A stretch of 5,821 nucleotides of DNA from CAZKGE01 sp964636405 (GTDB lineage: Bacteria > Bacillota > Clostridia > Christensenellales > CAG-138), in the NCBI GenBank assembly GCA_964636405.1, contig CAZWSI010000042.1:1-5821 (forward strand), written 5' to 3'. Made by a program: the position numbers and the translations under genes. Under the pieces are notes generated by a model, which saw nothing but the letters and a program-made list of their open reading frames with translations, was not told the origin of the DNA and did no database searches. Of this stretch, positions 4,855-5,821 are shown piece after piece; positions within the stretch are counted from its first letter, which is position 1; each line of letters starts with the position of its first letter.

Positions 4855-5736
4855 ATGAAGCGGCCGGACTTTATTGAAACGAATCCATTCAGCGATCAGG
4901 CGCTCACGGACCTGATGAATCTCGCGCTCACCCTGAAAGCGGCGGCGCGGGCGGATAGCTTTCCCCCGCTGTGCGAAAAGCAGGTGCTCGCGCTTGCGGG
5001 AAGCGGCTTTGAGCCCCGTATACGCATGCTTTTTTTTACCGCCATGTATCAGCTTGGCGGCATGGCGCAGACCGTGGCGTGCGGTACGGCCCCCGAGCAG
5101 GCCAAGGAGACGGCGTCCCTGCTTGCGGGCGGCGCCGACGCGGTTGTCGTCAGCGATATAAGCCACGAATTCTTGCTCCTGCTTGCCAAGCATGCGGATA
5201 TGCCTGTGCTCAACGCAGGCTCGGACTTTTGTCTGCCGCTTGCGGAGCTAAGTTGCTTAATCAGCATGTACGAGCATTTGCCCAAGGAAAAGCGGCTCGA
5301 ATCCTGCAAGCTGGTTTACCACGGGCCGCATTCTCCGCTCTGCGCTTCGGCGCTGCTGCTTTGCACAAAAATGGGCATTCCCTTTTGCCAGCTTTCCGGC
5401 AAGCAGGGCGAGCTGCCCCCGCCCATTCTCAAAATGGGCGAGCGAAACGTAAAAAAGTCCGGCGGCACCTACGCCGTGACGGACGATACGGCCGAGGCGC
5501 TGAAGGGGGCCGATTTTCTGCTGGGCCGCCGGGAAGGGCTGACAGTCCCGGCAGGCTCGGAAGCACGGTGGCTCGATCCGAGCGAAAACCTGCTCGCGGC
5601 CATCCGCGCGGCGCTGGTATGGACGCTCTATCAGGACCCAGCCTCGCGCGACGCGCTGCTCATTGAAAAGCTGCGCCGCACGCTCGCCGTCAAATTGCAG
5701 GCCGTATTTGAAGACGGCACAACAAAAAGAAGCTAA
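4855..5736 (+). CDS. Divergent aspartate/ornithine carbamoyltransferase-fold protein, probable pseudoenzyme
   Basis: A 293-residue cytosolic protein with no signal or membrane segment. Family landmarks persist: an N-terminal FSDQALTDLMNLALTLK helix, MYQLGG (64-69), ETASLLAGGADAVVV (85-99), SHEFLLLLAKHADMPVLNAGSD (103-124), LAELSCLISMYEHL (129-142), GADFLLG (218-224) and a C-terminal ENLLAAIRAALVWTL helix (244-258). The ligand motifs are lost. The carbamoyl-phosphate STRTR motif reads EPRIR (53-57), the Arg before the SH segment is replaced (VVVSD), and HPxQ reads DFCL (124-127). The region with the SMG loop and HCLP motif is cut to about 20 residues. Carbamoyl transfer is therefore unlikely; it may bind another ligand or act as a regulator. 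True family enzymes are 300-340 residues. The ATG at 4855 has only a weak GAGAAAG (4841-4847) upstream. It is divergent from the ABC operon and shares the 60-bp gap with it. Confidence 0.72.
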   Translation: MKRPDFIETNPFSDQALTDLMNLALTLKAAARADSFPPLCEKQVLALAGSGFEPRIRMLFFTAMYQLGGMAQTVACGTAPEQAKETASLLAGGADAVVVSDISHEFLLLLAKHADMPVLNAGSDFCLPLAELSCLISMYEHLPKEKRLESCKLVYHGPHSPLCASALLLCTKMGIPFCQLSGKQGELPPPILKMGERNVKKSGGTYAVTDDTAEALKGADFLLGRREGLTVPAGSEARWLDPSENLLAAIRAALVWTLYQDPASRDALLIEKLRRTLAVKLQAVFEDGTTKRS

Positions 5737-5764
5737 AAAATAAAGCTTGCGCAGCGCGCAACGC
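5735..5764 (-). terminator. Rho-independent terminator facing leftward
   Basis: Read on the minus strand from 5764, an eight-pair hairpin with one bulged G is formed by TTGCGC and GCGCAA around a 3-nt loop, extended by a GC pair on each arm (5764-5745). It is followed at once by TTTATTTTTT (5744-5735). On the plus strand the A-tract comes before the hairpin and no T-tract follows, so it works only for leftward transcripts. It overlaps the stop of the plus-strand gene and implies a convergent gene ending just beyond the right edge. I see no coding region in 5765-5821. Confidence 0.6.
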
Positions 5765-5821
5765 GCCGCGAGGAGGCGGGCAGACGGGGAACGCAGAGCA
5801 AAACACAGACCCCCGCACGTT

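Noticed and set aside
5771..5776. AGGAGG on the plus strand near the right edge as a ribosome binding site of a next gene
   Set aside because: No ATG, GTG or TTG follows at a workable distance, and the leftward terminator next to it suggests a minus-strand neighbour instead.
1..5821. CRISPR array, tRNA, rRNA, insertion sequence or attachment site
   Set aside because: I found no spaced direct repeats beyond the 21-nt linker repeat, no tRNA-like cloverleaf, no transposase and no terminal inverted repeats.

Overview
The window looks like a GC-rich, Gram-positive-type bacterial chromosome, most likely an anaerobic Clostridia-like (Firmicutes) lineage. The evidence is strong AGGAGG-type ribosome binding sites before most genes, the ribosomal gene order rpsJ-rplC-rplD-rplW, a lipoprotein-anchored barnase-type RNase with a barstar, and sigma-A-type promoters. 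The lineage is an inference; no species can be named from the sequence alone.

Left part (1-2085, minus strand): the head of the S10 ribosomal-protein operon, transcribed leftward. A TTGCAT-17-TAGAAT promoter at about 2057-2085 starts a leader of about 230 nt (1817-2050) that folds into a run of hairpins. Then come rpsJ (S10), rplC (L3), rplD (L4) and rplW (L23, cut by the window edge). The genes are separated by only 16-18 nt or overlap by 1 nt. rplC carries an apparent single-base insertion near its start codon, either a sequence error or a real frameshift.

Middle part (2125-4829, minus strand): a tight three-gene operon with its own promoter, which lies almost on top of the first start codon. 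It encodes an MsbA/LmrA-type ABC exporter, a lipoprotein whose C-terminal domain is a complete barnase-type ribonuclease, and, overlapping it by 4 nt, a barstar inhibitor. The likely logic is that the RNase is exported and held on the outer face of the membrane while cytosolic barstar neutralises any enzyme that folds before export. Whether the ABC exporter takes part in that system is unknown.

Right part (4855-5736, plus strand): a divergently transcribed gene for a protein of the aspartate/ornithine carbamoyltransferase fold. Almost all of its carbamoyl-phosphate- and amino-acid-binding motifs have been replaced or deleted, which suggests a pseudoenzyme or a new specificity. A rho-independent terminator facing leftward sits just after its stop, implying a convergent gene beyond the right edge.

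The most noteworthy items are the membrane-tethered barnase/barstar pair, the degenerate transcarbamylase, the candidate leaderless promoter of the ABC operon, the structured S10 leader and the rplC frameshift.
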